From positions 3,410,001 to 3,474,000 of the forward strand of contig OX421963.1 in assembly GCA_949128115.1 (NCBI GenBank): DNA of 64,000 bases, read 5' to 3'. The notes beneath the pieces were generated by a model, which saw nothing but the letters and a program-made list of their open reading frames with translations, ran no database searches and had not been told where the DNA came from. The stretch comes from Anaspis maculata. Its lineage: Eukaryota; Arthropoda; Insecta; Coleoptera; Scraptiidae. Both the position numbers and the translations under genes were made by a program. Within the stretch, counting starts at the first letter, position 1; every line of letters starts with the position of its first letter. This document shows, in pieces, positions 53,336 through 63,134 of the stretch.

Positions 53336-56200
53336 GGAACCAGCCTATTGCAACATTCTCCGAAATGATCATCACATTCTGTTCAGTCCTCTCATCACCA
53401 CATTAAAGTAAGAAACTATAATATTCACACAGAAACCAACCGCAGACAGAGGCTCAGCCTCAATTTTCTTCTGGCCGACGAAGCGTCATCGTCGTCTCGT
53501 CGCCGGTGGCCAACACCCGCTTGCAAGCCTATTGTAGGTACGTATTTCCCATTTTCTTCTTGTTTTTACACGCAGTCCTTTTTTTTAAATCCAAAGTCCA
53601 CAATGGACTTACTGCACCTATTTTACTTTCCCGGCCCCCCACGAACTCGGAGGGAAAGTATTGTAATCGTGCAGAAAAAAAGTTTTGGGATTACGCCGGA
53701 TATATCCATTTTGAGGTTTTTCAAGACGATTGAGACAATTTCCAGAATGATGTCTGTCCGTGAGTGTGTGTGTATGTCTGTGATCTTCCACGATAACTGC
53801 CGAAACGTTGATCAGATCAATTTGAAATTTGGTATGCAGACGTGGTTTCACCCTGAAATGACCGGATTAGTTTTTGGCTGTCATCTGTCAAACAGAAGTG
53901 TCACTATCAGAAAATGACAAAAGCTCAATCTCACGGAACTTGACTTTCGATATGTCATTTGAAAGCCCTTGAAAAACTGTATTCAGAACAGTTTAAAATA
54001 TTTCCCTATCTGTTATCTGTCAAATTATGAAAAATATCAAAGTCTGGAACTTTGCCATTTAATTATTCAAAATCTATAGGACAGATGTGAACCAAACCCG
54101 GCAGGAAGCAACATTACCAAAGAATCAAACTAATGCTGAAGTTGGAGTTTCCCACCGTTTTCCGGACAAGCGCTATGAATTTTCAAAGTTTGGCCTGGCC
54201 GAATTCAGCCGGGCTTGCCTGTTCCTCGATTTTTGGCCTATTCAATTTTTTTAGCAACATGGCAACCAAACCGGTAGGTAACTACGTTTTTGTTACGAAT
54301 TGTATCAATGTCAAAGTGACAACATGAACGCTGTTCTCGGCAGGTTCTCGGTGTTTTCTTTAGTATCTTCTTGCATCATTTGAGGCAACAGTGCGAACCG
54401 ATCCTTTGTGTTGTTTGGGGCTCCGTAAATCCCCTTGTGTTTTCTGTAGCTTTAGCAACTCCAGTATGCTCATTCCATTGACGTATATGTACAAACTGTA
54501 ATGTGTGCAGTTCCCTTATTTGATTCGGTACCAGGGCCCCATCCCCATGGTGTCTGCTGTTCAAGGCCCTGATGGGGCCCCCATCTGTGTCTATCAGATT
54601 TTGCCGTTTTAGGCCAAAACTGCGGCCTTGTGTCTTCTTGGGTTCGTTGAAGCCCTCTAGGCTCCTGGTGTCTACGGGTGTCTCTTGAAGCCCCACTGAG
54701 CCCCCCTTTTTTTTTAGTTTTCAGAACTATCGTGCCTTCAGGTGTGGTTCGGACCTAACTTCTTGATGGGCTCGAAGTCTCATTTCAGAGGTCACCACTT
54801 GGGGGCCTTGAATAGCAATTAATTAGAACTCTGCTCCAGGTTTTCAATCCGCGACTGATTTTCACCAGTTATTTTTCAAACAATAATTTAGGTTGCATCA
54901 TTAAAGGCAACAGTGCGCCCCGATTAATTGTGTCTTCAGGTGTTGTTTGGGGCTGTGTAAACCCCCTTGTGTGGAACTAGCATTGCATTCTTGAGATATC
55001 ACAACACTTAACTACCTCTAGTACTAGCTTTTGAATTATATCATCGTCTTGTACCTACTTCATAATGCGATCGCGCAAATTAAACGGTTCTACCACGATA
55101 ACTACCAAATTGTTGATTGAATTAAATCGAAATCAGGTACGAAAGCGTAAGTTCAGCCTGGAATGACCTGATTAGACTTTGAGTAAATGATTTTGATCGA
55201 AAGTCCTCAGGTGCCACATTGGGTTTGGGCTTGTCTGCCCAAGCTCTAAATTGAAGATAATAATAGAGTTGAAATTTGACACACAGATGCAGAAAGTTTT
55301 CAATCAAGTTTGTGTAATTTCGTCATCATGTCTGAAGTAGAAACAAAAATTTTAATGAGGAACCTGCATTGTATTCTTCAGATTCTGCAACAATTAGCTT
55401 CCTAGTTCTTCATACATCACAAAATATTTTATCACCTTGGAAACTTAAGAACCTGTCACTTGTTCTGTCGACCCGACAATGGATGCAGGATGCTCGCTAA
55501 ACGCTCAACTCACTGGAACTTTCCCAATCAACTTCTCCATCAAGTCTCACTTTCCCAAAGGGACGCTCAGATCAAAATCATCACTGACGTCCCTGGATAC
55601 CGCCGGGAAAGTTTTGTGTCGCCCCACAACAGATTTTAATTTGTAGGTGACATGGCGGAGGCTACGGCTTTTTGTTGCTAACAAAATAAGATACCGACAA
55701 CGGCGCCTCCACCATGTCACGCTCAATGCTTCATTGCTTTTCAGGTTGTGCAATGGGGGTTGTGTAATTGATTCTCAATTGACAGGCGGCAAGGTTTCAA
55801 TAGTCACATATTTATTTAAACAGAATAACATACAATGCATGGGTAAGTCCTTGAACTCAAGGTCTAGTCGATCGTTCTCACACACCCACACACAACATGC
55901 CACAGTTCGCGTCTTGCTAGGCTCGTTCCATTTACTTTTGCGATGATAATATAGCGTCGTTGTCAACCTCACTCACGAGATCACTCATGTAATAACGTAC
56001 CTACCTAGGGGACATCATGGTTATTATATTACATCATTGTAGTTACATCCTCCTCGGGTGTCGAGTTCCGCCTCGGAATTTTCTAAGCCTTTTAAAGGAT
56101 ACCCAGAGAGAGTAGAAAAAATTTGTGTTTCGACTAATGCTTTACAACCAGCACTCCATTTATTCATCTCTAACTAATCGAGTATTCCAGTTTTCGAGTT
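53336..56200. repeat. Region of dispersed and locally duplicated repeats
   Basis: Three local duplications are visible. 53490-53545 (TCATCGTCGTCTCGTC...GCTTGCAAGC) recurs at 57057-57107. 53795-53880 (CCACGATAACTGCC...GAAATGACCGGATTAG) recurs diverged at 55093-55180. 54386-54441 (GGCAACAGTGCG...CCCCTTGTGT) recurs at 54902-54980. A fourth block, 55630-55800 (GTGACATGGCGGAGGCTACG), recurs at 57133-57305. I recognise no gene. Confidence 0.6.
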
Positions 56201-56747
56201 TGTACAGGGTGATTCTCCTGTTGAAATAAATTGGTGGGGAAAAGCTTTTTTCTCAACCATTTTTCTCGTAGAATTCAAATTTGGACACCAAATTTTTTTG
56301 ACACCTTGTATCTACATATTGGAAATTATGCGGCTTTTTATTTTGAGGGGGACATCTAGGGCACGTATTTCCAAATTCTGATCGGTAAAAATCGACCTGT
56401 GCCGCTGTTTTCCTTGGAAAAAATTGGGTGGTAAGAAATCTGGGGTGAGAAGAAGTGTAAAAATGAACAGCCTGTATATGATCTTATTCAGATATCAAAT
56501 TACATATCTGGAATCAGAAAAGAAAGCCGCATCATTTCCAATATTTGGATAGAAAGACTGGAAAAATTGTAAGTTTTTTGAAACACCCTGTTGTATACTT
56601 ATGAAAAACAAAAAAATACCAAAAATTTGGTGTTCAAATTTGAATTTTACGGGAAAAATGGTTGGGAAAAATTTCTTCCCCTACCAATTTATCCAACGGA
56701 AAAAATTCTAACACAAGGGGGGAACTCCCGGTGGATCACCCTGTACA
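56201..56747. mobile_element. 547-bp foldback with TGTACAGGGTG ends
   Basis: TGTACAGGGTGATTCTCC at 56201 is mirrored by GGTGGATCACCCTGTACA at 56747. Inside, CAAATTTGGACACCAAATTT mirrors AAATTTGGTGTTCAAATTTG. Extra terminus-like motifs (CACCTTGTAT near 56300, CACCCTGTTG near 56584) lie within, as in the larger concentric element at 3946-7532. Confidence 0.7.
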
Positions 56748-57132
56748 ACTTGAAACAAAAAAAATTCAATCAAATTCAAAAATGAACAAATAGCCCGCTA
56801 TTTTTACATTAGTTGCGTCTCATTTTCACGAAGCATGTCAATTGTCCCTCTCTCTCTCGTTCGAGTATAACAAATCGTCCACTCAGTGCTTTTTCACGTA
56901 CATATCACATTTCTTGCGTTTGAATACTGGCCAATGGGCCTTTTTTGCACAAATAATTTTTAATTGAAATGAGTAGTGATTATTTTAGTAACTATAATTT
57001 AAGATTGTACTAAAAACCTTTAATAAAAAAATATCGCATTCTTCTAGCTGGAATATCATCGTCGTCTCGTCACCGCTGGCCAACGCCCGCTTGCAAGCTT
57101 TTCACGTATTTTCCTTTTTTATTGTTTTACCA

Positions 57133-57305
57133 TGAGTATTTTAATGTGTAGGCGTGACATGGCGGAGGCTACGATCTTTTGTTGCTGACAAAATAAGAAA
57201 CGGCACTGGCGCCTCCACCATGTCACGCCCAAGGCCTTACCGCCTTTTAGGTCGTGGGTTATAGGGGTTGTGTAGTTGATTCTCAACTGGTAGGCGGCTA
57301 GGTTC
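57133..57305 (+). repeat. Second copy of the 55630-55800 repeat
   Basis: Shares GTGACATGGCGGAGGCTACG, GTTGCTGACAAAATAAG and GCCTCCACCATGTCACG with 55630-55800, in the same orientation. Each copy itself forms a short hairpin (GACATGGCGGAGGC with GCCTCCACCATGTC). Confidence 0.7.
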
Positions 57306-58030
57306 AAACAACAAGATATGTTGTTTAATACCGTCTGGTCTGGGTGACCAGTTTGAGCCGCTCATGACTCCGGGGCTAGAAGGCTAGCTCCTAGGGCATA
57401 TACCCCTTTCAAGATGGTAATTTCCGAAGGCTAGCTCATGGGTTCGGGTTACGGAATTTAATGCTTGCGCACAGGGTCAGAGGAAGGAAAATCAGGAAAC
57501 ATGCAGTTTACAATGTATATTAACAACAAAAAGGTTACAACAAAATTAATTATACACCGCAAACTGTAACCGTTTCTAGCAGAAATAAAAGCCAATAAAA
57601 TAAATAAAAGAAATAACAATAAATACTCATCCACTCGAGTGAAGCTCGCATTTCTTGATCCCTCCGTGTTCGTCGGCGAAGACATTGATCTTACTGGAAG
57701 ACCGCCACGGCTAGGGGTCTCGGCTCAGCCTTCAGCCAGCAAAAGGATGGAAGTTTGGACGCCACCAGTGTAGAAGAAGCTGGAAGGACAGAGCCATGCG
57801 AGAGCCCTAACGGCACACTGGATCCACAGCCGGGCAATCCTCCAGCAAATCAGCTTCACCTAGAACACGGTACAGGGATCAGAAACAAAAACACATTTCC
57901 CCAAATTTTATACCCCACCTAAATTTAGAATATATTGCCGAAAAGTGAATTGCCAAATAACAACAAATAATAACCATAAAACCCCAATAACCAATTTAAC
58001 CAGACCGATGGTAGCATGCATGTACCGTAC
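57306..58030. other. Spacer before the LINE, nothing firm
   Basis: No gene was recognised. The 5' end of the LINE may lie in the last part of this stretch. Confidence 0.4.
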
Positions 58031-58528
58031 ATATTATAAAATGTCACTTAGCTTAGGTCGTCGTGCCGTGGAGGACGAGGCCAAACAAAGGCCGATTGAC
58101 TCCCGGCCGGCACAGTGACGCGGCGTACGTCTGCGGTCTGAGGGCGTACGAAATCACGACGCATTTCTTGTCGGGCACAGGGGCGATGTCGTACGGCCTA
58201 GGCGTAGGGCTTACAGATGACGGAGCGAGACAGGTACGCAGTGCAGACTGCAGAGTCGCTGGAACACTGCTCCAGAAGCGAAGCGGCAGCAGTGACAGCC
58301 AGTGGTGACAGACTGACAGCAGACGTCAGATGACGGCAAAACTGCTATCGAACGGATACCACTGACGAAGACGGGTCTCAGGAAACGTGGTGAAGGAGCG
58401 ACAACGATAACAGGAACGGAGGAAACAGGAACGGAGGATGAGCTGGCTATCGGAGTCGATGATGGACTCGACGGCGGAGCAGTCGAACGGGCCGGAAACG
58501 GACTGTTGGCTCGACGCCGGAGGTGACG

Positions 58529-59467
58529 ATGGTCTCGACGATGGTAGACATCTTAGACGGAGACGACGAGGACTGGCCGGAGCGGCATCACGACACGCCT
58601 CTGGGCGCTTCTACTCGAGCATTTTTCGATGATGATTTTCGAAGAGATCGATTGTTTACCATCGCAATGAAGGGAACTCGTGGCGCTGTTAGTAAGAGCG
58701 ATGTTGTTAAAAGTGATAAAGAAAGTGCGACCAAAAGTGACGTCACTGGTAGAAAGAACGAGGACCTTGAGGGCCTTGCGGAAGTTGTCCAGGAAGCCGT
58801 GAAGCGGGCAATGCTGACTGCTACGGAAAAGATGACGAGCATGGCAGAAAAAATCGACGCCCTCCAGTCAGAGGTAGCAAGCCTGAAAAGTTTGGTAATG
58901 GAGCTGAAACCTGTCAAGTCTAAGGAGGTCCGGGATTCTGTCGGATCCGGTGCCGGTCCTCCCAAAAATCGTCAAAATCCACCGGAGGTCACACTTCTAG
59001 GTAGCAGAAGTAAGGATGTAAAAACACCGACACCAAAAGTTGCACCTCTGAAAAAGAAGCCCGATAAGCCCTCCACTGGCAGAAAAACGAATGTTGTTGT
59101 TGGGAATAACACAACAAGACTTTTGCAGACGCCTTCTGCCGTTTTCAAGGCAGCGGAGAGACGCATTTGGATCTATGTTGGCCGATGCGAGCACGGCACG
59201 AATAGTGCTAAAATTCAAAGTTTTCTGAAAGAAAATTTTCCGGATAAAGAATTCCAGGTAGACGCGCTCAACTCCAAAGGGCATCCCAGCTTCAGGGTGG
59301 GTGCCAGCGAAGACTTGATCGATAAGCTCTACGATCCCAATCTCTGGCCAATTGGAATTCATATCAAGCGATATTTTTTTCGAGACGGAGCCAGAGGAGG
59401 GCCTACTTCGGGTCGCAGCAGAACTGAGACCGATAAAGCTGTCGAAGATAGAGACCAGCAGCAGTAA
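58529..59467 (+). CDS. LINE ORF1 protein (coiled coil plus RRM-like domain)
   Basis: 312 residues. The first ATG in frame is 58529 (MVSTMVDILDGDDEDWPE); the frame is closed upstream by TGA at 58460. An acidic start is followed by a predicted coiled coil at about residues 80-130 (EKMTSMAEKIDALQSEVASL), a Lys/Pro-rich middle, then a C-terminal domain (RRIWIYVGRCEHGTNSAKIQ ... FPDKEFQVDALN ... LYDPNLWPIGIHIKRYFF). This C-terminal pattern is common in ORF1 of CR1-like elements. Such ORF1 proteins bind RNA and act as chaperones in the retrotransposition particle. It overlaps ORF2, which is in the +1 frame. Confidence 0.85.
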   Translation: MVSTMVDILDGDDEDWPERHHDTPLGASTRAFFDDDFRRDRLFTIAMKGTRGAVSKSDVVKSDKESATKSDVTGRKNEDLEGLAEVVQEAVKRAMLTATEKMTSMAEKIDALQSEVASLKSLVMELKPVKSKEVRDSVGSGAGPPKNRQNPPEVTLLGSRSKDVKTPTPKVAPLKKKPDKPSTGRKTNVVVGNNTTRLLQTPSAVFKAAERRIWIYVGRCEHGTNSAKIQSFLKENFPDKEFQVDALNSKGHPSFRVGASEDLIDKLYDPNLWPIGIHIKRYFFRDGARGGPTSGRSRTETDKAVEDRDQQQ

Positions 59468-62273
59468 TGACGTCATTAATTTCTTGAAATTTTGTCATTT
59501 TAATGTGCGCTCGCTATGCAGCAGTTTTGATATGTTTGTTGACTTCATAAATATGGAGTCTCTCGACGTTGTGGGTCTGTCAGAAACCTGGCTGAGCTCT
59601 AGTATTGACGATACTCTAATTTCTGTTCCAGGCTATGCAATTTTTCGCTCTGACAGAGAGACTAGAGGAGGCGGTGTTGCCTTCTATGTCAGGAATGGAG
59701 TGGACTGTTCGGTGTTGGGATTGAGCGGTGGGGATGGTTTGGAGTCGCTGTGGCTGTCGGTCGGCCGCGCGAGTGGGAGGATAGCTCTGGGGACTGTATA
59801 TAGACCGCCCCACGCGGATGTCACGCGCGCTCTCCACTCCCTTGGACAGCAGCTGGAAGAGCTACTTCCGGCTTTCGATAGTGTTGTTTTTGGGGGGGAC
59901 CTCAACTGCGATCTGCTTGCAGGTGGGCATGGCGTTCAGCTCGGACGGTTCCTGCGCAGGTACGATTTCACCCAGATTATTGCAGAGCCTACCCGGGTGA
60001 CTGCTGCGACCCAGTCATTGATTGATGTTATCGCTGCCTCAGATGCGGATGTTGTCTCGGAGCCAGGGGTCGTCAATATGGAGGGTATTTCGGATCACTG
60101 CTTGGTGACTTGTAAAGTGAGACTGCTGGGGAGGAGAGCCATTTCCAAGTTTCACACATATCGTGACTTTAGACATTTCGATCTAGACATGTTTCATGAG
60201 GACTTGTCTCACTTTGACTGGAATGGCTTTCTGTCCTTGGTGGATGTAGATGACATGGTCGACTTTTTTAGTCGAGGCGTTCTTGAAATTTTCGACAAAC
60301 ATGCGCCAATTAGAACGGCACGTATAACTAAGCGAAAGGCACCGTGGTTGACCGACAACTTAAGGCTTCTTTTTAAACTTAAAAAACGAGCATATCTTTC
60401 ATACAGAAAGATCAAGAGTAACGTTTCGTGGGCCGAATATAAGAGCATTAGAAACTACGTGTGTTTGGTGGTTAGAGCTGAAAAGAAGGCATACCTCCAG
60501 ACGCAACTCAGGGCTGGTCCTGGAACTTTCTGGCGCACGCTTAAATCTTTGAACGTGGTTTCCGGTGCAAGTGAGAGCCAGTTATCGGATCAGCTTAGTC
60601 TTGAGGACATTAACAGCTTTTTCATGGGACAGACTGCGCGTCCTCTGTCTACGGAGGGTGCTGCCTTTCTGGAGAGTAAATATGGAAGCGGAGTGATGGC
60701 TGGAATCGGCGAGAAGTTTTCGTTTTCGTTGATAACGGTCCAAGATGTGGATAGAGTTCTTCGCTCTCTGAACTTTACGGCGGCCGGTGTCGACGGCATC
60801 AGCCTGCACATGCTCCGGCTCTCCTCCCCCCTGTTGGGTAGTGCCTTGGCCCGAATCATTAACACTTGCTTGTCGGATGGCGTATATCCGAGACTCTGGT
60901 CAATGGCCAACGTTCTTCCTATTCCAAAACGTTCCAACCCCACTGAAATTTCTCATTTTAGACCGATTAGCTTGCTACCAATAGCGTCAAAGGTATTGGA
61001 GAAGATCGTTAATGAGCAGCTCACTTCTTTTCTGGATGACAACAGAATTTTGCCTTCGACGCAGTCGGGATTTCGTAGGTCGCATAGCACCGAAACAGCT
61101 TTACTGAGTGTCACTGATGATATTTTCCGCAGCAACGACTCCGGCAAGTGTTGTGCGCTTGTTTTACTTGACTACAGCAAGGCCTTCGACATGTTGAATC
61201 ATGACTTGCTTTGCGCAAAGTTGGAGTATTTTGGCCTGGGCGAAGCGAGTGTTTCCTTTTTTCGTAATTTCTTGGCACACAGGCAGCAAAGAGTGGCGAT
61301 TTGCGGTAGATTCTCTGAGTTCTGTGTGGTTGAGCGGGGGGTACCTCAGGGCATCATTAATGGGCCTCTTTTGTACTCCGTCTATACTGCAGATTTTGGT
61401 GGTTACTTGTCTTCTTGTAACATACATCAATATGCAGATGATACCCAACTCTATTTTTCCTTTGATCCCGCTCATCTCGCTTCGGCGATATCGAGGGTTA
61501 ACGCGGACCTTGAGATCATTCATAGAATTTCGCAGTGGCATGGCTTGGTGTTGAATGACTCAAAAACCGAACTGCTCCTGTTTGGGAGGGGCCGTGATAG
61601 CATCATCTCCAGCCAGAGCTTCACAATTTCAGTTGGTTCTCATCGCCTTGTCCCAGTGGACAGTTGCAAGAGCTTGGGATTGCACATTGACAGCGACCTG
61701 CGTTTTTCCAATCATGTTAGGACTGTGGTCCGCGTTACCTTCGGCAAGTTAAGAACTTTGTATTTCCACAAAAATGTGCTCACTAGGGAAATCAGACTAA
61801 AGCTCTGCGTCAGTCTAATATTGCCATACATATCTTACTGCATCACAGTTTACTGGCCAGCAATTTTGGTCGCTGATAAAGAATGCCTCCAACGTCTACA
61901 GAACGCATGTATCCGGTTTTGCTTCGACCTGAGAAAGTTTGACCATGTCAGTGAGTATTTCTTGAGGTCTGGTTGGCTGAGGTTGGACGAGCTGTTCTCC
62001 ATGCGCATGGCTTCACTTGTATACCGCATTAATGCCGCATCGGAACCGGGTTACTTGCATGGCAGATTGCTAAAGGGTGGGGACATTCATGGTAGGAACA
62101 CGAGACAGTGTGGCCGGTATGCAGTCCCTGGGCATCGCACCTCGCAGTTTCACGGATCGTTTTCTTACTCGGCTGTAAAGGTAATGAATTCCATTCCTGA
62201 TGGTATCGGCCGGTCCTCTAGTCTTTCTATTTTTAAAACAGAATTTAGAGATTTTCTGATCAACATGAGGTGA
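59352..62273 (+). CDS. LINE ORF2: APE endonuclease and reverse transcriptase
   Basis: The frame is open for about 973 codons, but the codon at 59352 is TTG. The first in-frame ATG is 59532, after the first endonuclease motif, so translation must begin some other way. Endonuclease motifs seen: FNVRSL (Asn), GLSETW (Glu), FGGDLNCD (Asp/Asn), GISDHC (Ser-Asp-His). RT motifs: LNFTAAGVDGISLHMLR, FRPISLLPIASKVLEK, QSGFRRSHSTETAL, VLLDYSKAFD, PQGIINGPLLYSVYTADF and the catalytic YADD (near frame residue 694). The PQGIINGP block differs from the usual PQGSVLGP. The tail ends in a WP..L and N-rich region typical of CR1/Jockey LINEs. The protein nicks target DNA and copies its RNA by target-primed reverse transcription. 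Confidence 0.92.
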   Translation: MEFISSDIFFETEPEEGLLRVAAELRPIKLSKIETSSSNDVINFLKFCHFNVRSLCSSFDMFVDFINMESLDVVGLSETWLSSSIDDTLISVPGYAIFRSDRETRGGGVAFYVRNGVDCSVLGLSGGDGLESLWLSVGRASGRIALGTVYRPPHADVTRALHSLGQQLEELLPAFDSVVFGGDLNCDLLAGGHGVQLGRFLRRYDFTQIIAEPTRVTAATQSLIDVIAASDADVVSEPGVVNMEGISDHCLVTCKVRLLGRRAISKFHTYRDFRHFDLDMFHEDLSHFDWNGFLSLVDVDDMVDFFSRGVLEIFDKHAPIRTARITKRKAPWLTDNLRLLFKLKKRAYLSYRKIKSNVSWAEYKSIRNYVCLVVRAEKKAYLQTQLRAGPGTFWRTLKSLNVVSGASESQLSDQLSLEDINSFFMGQTARPLSTEGAAFLESKYGSGVMAGIGEKFSFSLITVQDVDRVLRSLNFTAAGVDGISLHMLRLSSPLLGSALARIINTCLSDGVYPRLWSMANVLPIPKRSNPTEISHFRPISLLPIASKVLEKIVNEQLTSFLDDNRILPSTQSGFRRSHSTETALLSVTDDIFRSNDSGKCCALVLLDYSKAFDMLNHDLLCAKLEYFGLGEASVSFFRNFLAHRQQRVAICGRFSEFCVVERGVPQGIINGPLLYSVYTADFGGYLSSCNIHQYADDTQLYFSFDPAHLASAISRVNADLEIIHRISQWHGLVLNDSKTELLLFGRGRDSIISSQSFTISVGSHRLVPVDSCKSLGLHIDSDLRFSNHVRTVVRVTFGKLRTLYFHKNVLTREIRLKLCVSLILPYISYCITVYWPAILVADKECLQRLQNACIRFCFDLRKFDHVSEYFLRSGWLRLDELFSMRMASLVYRINAASEPGYLHGRLLKGGDIHGRNTRQCGRYAVPGHRTSQFHGSFSYSAVKVMNSIPDGIGRSSSLSIFKTEFRDFLINMR

Positions 62274-62397
62274 AATGTTTGTACCTGAATTATTTTGTTA
62301 TTTTGTTGTGTTGTGATGTCAAGTGTAATATTTTACGGGTGGTTGTATGGTAGAGCAGCATTAAGCTGAATACCGCCACCTTCTGAATAAAGCCATT

Positions 62398-62421
62398 TTT
62401 ATTATTATTATTATTATTATT
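62398..62421 (+). repeat. (ATT)n microsatellite tail of the LINE
   Basis: About eight ATT units follow AATAAAGCCATTTTT directly. Simple tails of this kind are usual for CR1/Jockey-group elements in place of poly(A). Confidence 0.85.
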
Positions 62422-62955
62422 CTCGTTCGAACTCAGAAAACGTCACTCTCCCAAAAATAACAAATTTCACCCCTCGCAACGCTCCTTTTTCTCCGCCTAC
62501 TCCATTCCGTGAATTTTAAACCGTTTCATGTTGACATGTCTCTCGATGACACTATAAATAAACAAAATGAAATGGAATATTTTTTCAAACAGAATATGAA
62601 ATAGAACGGTAGAAACATTCCAAATTTGCGAACGGATTGCGAATTGTGCCGTACCTAAATCGGATTGGTTGGAAATGTAGCTTGTTTTTAATCAACTCCG
62701 CTAGATTTTGTGTAGATAAGATAGTGAGGTCAACAATAATGTATTCAGTGTTTAGATCTACAACCTCGTCTACAACGCTATGGTCACTACAACGCCACTA
62801 CAAGAAGGAAGGTAAGAAAGAAGTAAGTGCACAGAAATCTAGCTTAGAAGAATTTGAAACTCTGTCGGTGATTTACTTGCGTTGTTTTTAAACCATTAAA
62901 TAAATGATATATTCTGTAAAACTTTCATCACTAATAAAGTAGGTATGTAATGGTC
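62422..62955. other. Intergenic, nothing recognised
   Basis: Short chance frames only. Confidence 0.4.
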
Positions 62956-63134
62956 AGTTTATGATGAGCGATACCCGGCGGAGCGGAGCTGAGCTGAGCG
63001 ATTTTTTTTTGTCTGGACCAATCCCGTCCATTCATGATGTCACGTCCCCGCATCGTAATTGGCCTAGGCAAAAAAATCGCTCCGCTCCGCTCAGCTCAGC
63101 TCAAATCGCGGCAAAAAATCGCTCATCATAAACT
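62956..63134. mobile_element. 179-bp MITE
   Basis: AGTTTATGATGAGCGAT at 62956 is mirrored by ATCGCTCATCATAAACT ending at 63134. A second mirrored block, GAGCGGAGCTGAGCTGAGCG and CGCTCAGCTCAGCTC, lies inside. No target duplication was clear. Confidence 0.75.

Larger units (their letters stand above)
58030..62421 (+). mobile_element. Near full-length CR1/L2-like non-LTR retrotransposon
   Basis: A GC-rich leader (from about 58030), ORF1, an overlapping ORF2 with endonuclease and RT, a short 3' region ending CTGAATAAAGCCATTTTT, and an (ATT)n tail make up a complete LINE layout. Both frames are open throughout, so the copy is young. The exact 5' edge and any target duplication were not identified. 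Clade assignment (Jockey/CR1/L2 group) rests on the (ATT)n tail and motif style and is tentative. Confidence 0.85.

Noticed and set aside
57458..57685. 75-codon minus-strand frame with a hydrophobic stretch
   Set aside because: The hydrophobic run comes from AT-rich sequence; no start context, homology or neighbouring exon supports it.
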